The notes under the pieces are model-generated. The model had not been told where the DNA came from. It ran no database searches and was given only the letters and a program-made list of their open reading frames with translations. 6,336 bases of DNA from the NCBI GenBank assembly GCA_024641625.1, contig JAHECQ010000206.1, forward strand, positions 793-7,128, written 5' to 3'. This document shows, in pieces, positions 6,145-6,336 of the stretch. The first letter of the stretch is position 1; each line of letters opens with the position of its first letter. The position numbers and the translations under genes are program-made. This DNA is from Acidimicrobiales bacterium (GTDB taxonomy: Bacteria; Actinomycetota; Acidimicrobiia; Acidimicrobiales; SZUA-35).

Positions 6145-6336
6145 GCGAGGTCCCTCGTGTCCTCGGATTCCAGTGGGAACAGGATGTGGAGCCAGTTCTC
6201 GTAGGGGCGTTCCACCCGCAGATCAGGGGCATTCATGGTGAAGGCCACCCCGTCGTCGATCATCGACTGCACCTCCTCGGTGGTCATGCCGGCGATCTCG
6301 GTGAGTACCTCGATCGTGTGTTCGCCCGATGACGGC
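6141..6336 (-). CDS. CoA-transferase family III, C-terminal fragment
   Basis: This minus-strand gene enters from the right edge and ends at TGA 6143-6141. The visible 64 residues begin P-S-S-G-E-H-T-I-E-V-L, the standard C-terminal G-E-H-T element of CaiB/BaiF proteins, followed by E-E-V-Q-S-M-I-D-D-G-V-A-F, the usual final helix. After that a tail of about 35 residues (T-M-N-A-P to D-L-A) extends beyond the common family end and has no motif I recognise. The stop overlaps the start of the next CoA-transferase in an ATGA arrangement, so the two are translationally coupled and probably made in equal amounts. Whether this copy has the catalytic Asp cannot be seen here. Confidence 0.82.
   Translation of the reverse strand, partial: PSSGEHTIEVLTEIAGMTTEEVQSMIDDGVAFTMNAPDLRVERPYENWLHILFPLESEDTRDLA
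6152..6156 (-). promoter_or_regulatory. Ribosome binding site of the CoA-transferase at 4990-6144
   Basis: GAGGG on the minus strand lies 7 nt before the ATG at 6144-6142, inside the 3' end of the upstream CoA-transferase gene. It supports this start within the ATGA overlap. Confidence 0.65.

Noticed and set aside
5011..6204. A 397-codon plus-strand frame opposite the CoA-transferase.
   Set aside because: It is a shadow of the CaiB/BaiF gene, rich in Gly, Arg and His, with no motifs.

Overview
This is a high-GC window with dense, mostly GC-ending codons, short intergenic gaps and weak Shine-Dalgarno sites. It looks like an actinobacterial chromosome, possibly an Acidimicrobiia-type lineage, but that placement is an inference from base composition and protein style. 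All genes look metabolic. No tRNA, rRNA, insertion sequence, CRISPR array or phage gene was seen.

Layout. (1) 1-201 (+) is the C-terminal end of a short-chain dehydrogenase/reductase (SDR). It converges on (2) 221-997 (-), a complete DHRS4-like SDR, which probably shares a transcript with (3) 1070-1633 (-), a vicinal-oxygen-chelate (VOC) dioxygenase/glyoxalase-fold protein. A 72-bp gap carrying a hairpin separates those two genes. (4) 1634-1884 is a divergent intergenic region with inverted repeats. (5) 1885-2679 (+) is a GrdB/PrdB-like protein whose reading frame is interrupted by a TGA at 2371-2373. (6) 2696-3691 (+) is an amidohydrolase/lactonase-type TIM-barrel enzyme, 16 nt downstream of gene 5. 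(7) 3724-4989 (-) is a 12-helix MFS carrier. It abuts (8) 4990-6144 (-), a family III (CaiB/BaiF) CoA-transferase, which overlaps by 4 nt (9) 6141-6336 (-), the C-terminal end of a second CoA-transferase that runs off the window.

The main result is gene 5. A naive gene call would stop at the TGA and give 162 aa. The same frame continues for another 101 codons of clearly homologous, collinear sequence. Directly after the TGA lies a two-part stem-loop with a GU-containing apical loop 17 nt from the UGA, matching the known bacterial SECIS layout. UGA also serves as an ordinary stop for several neighbours, including this gene's own end, so the signal is local recoding to selenocysteine and not a changed genetic code. 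The predicted product is a 264-aa selenoprotein with Sec163.

How the genes may work together (inference): a CoA-transferase pair would activate a carboxylic acid brought in by the MFS carrier. SDRs and a VOC oxygenase would oxidise intermediates, and the amidohydrolase would open a lactone or act on a carboxylate or amide. The selenoprotein is cotranscribed with the amidohydrolase and probably does a reductive or redox step. The substrate cannot be read from the sequence.
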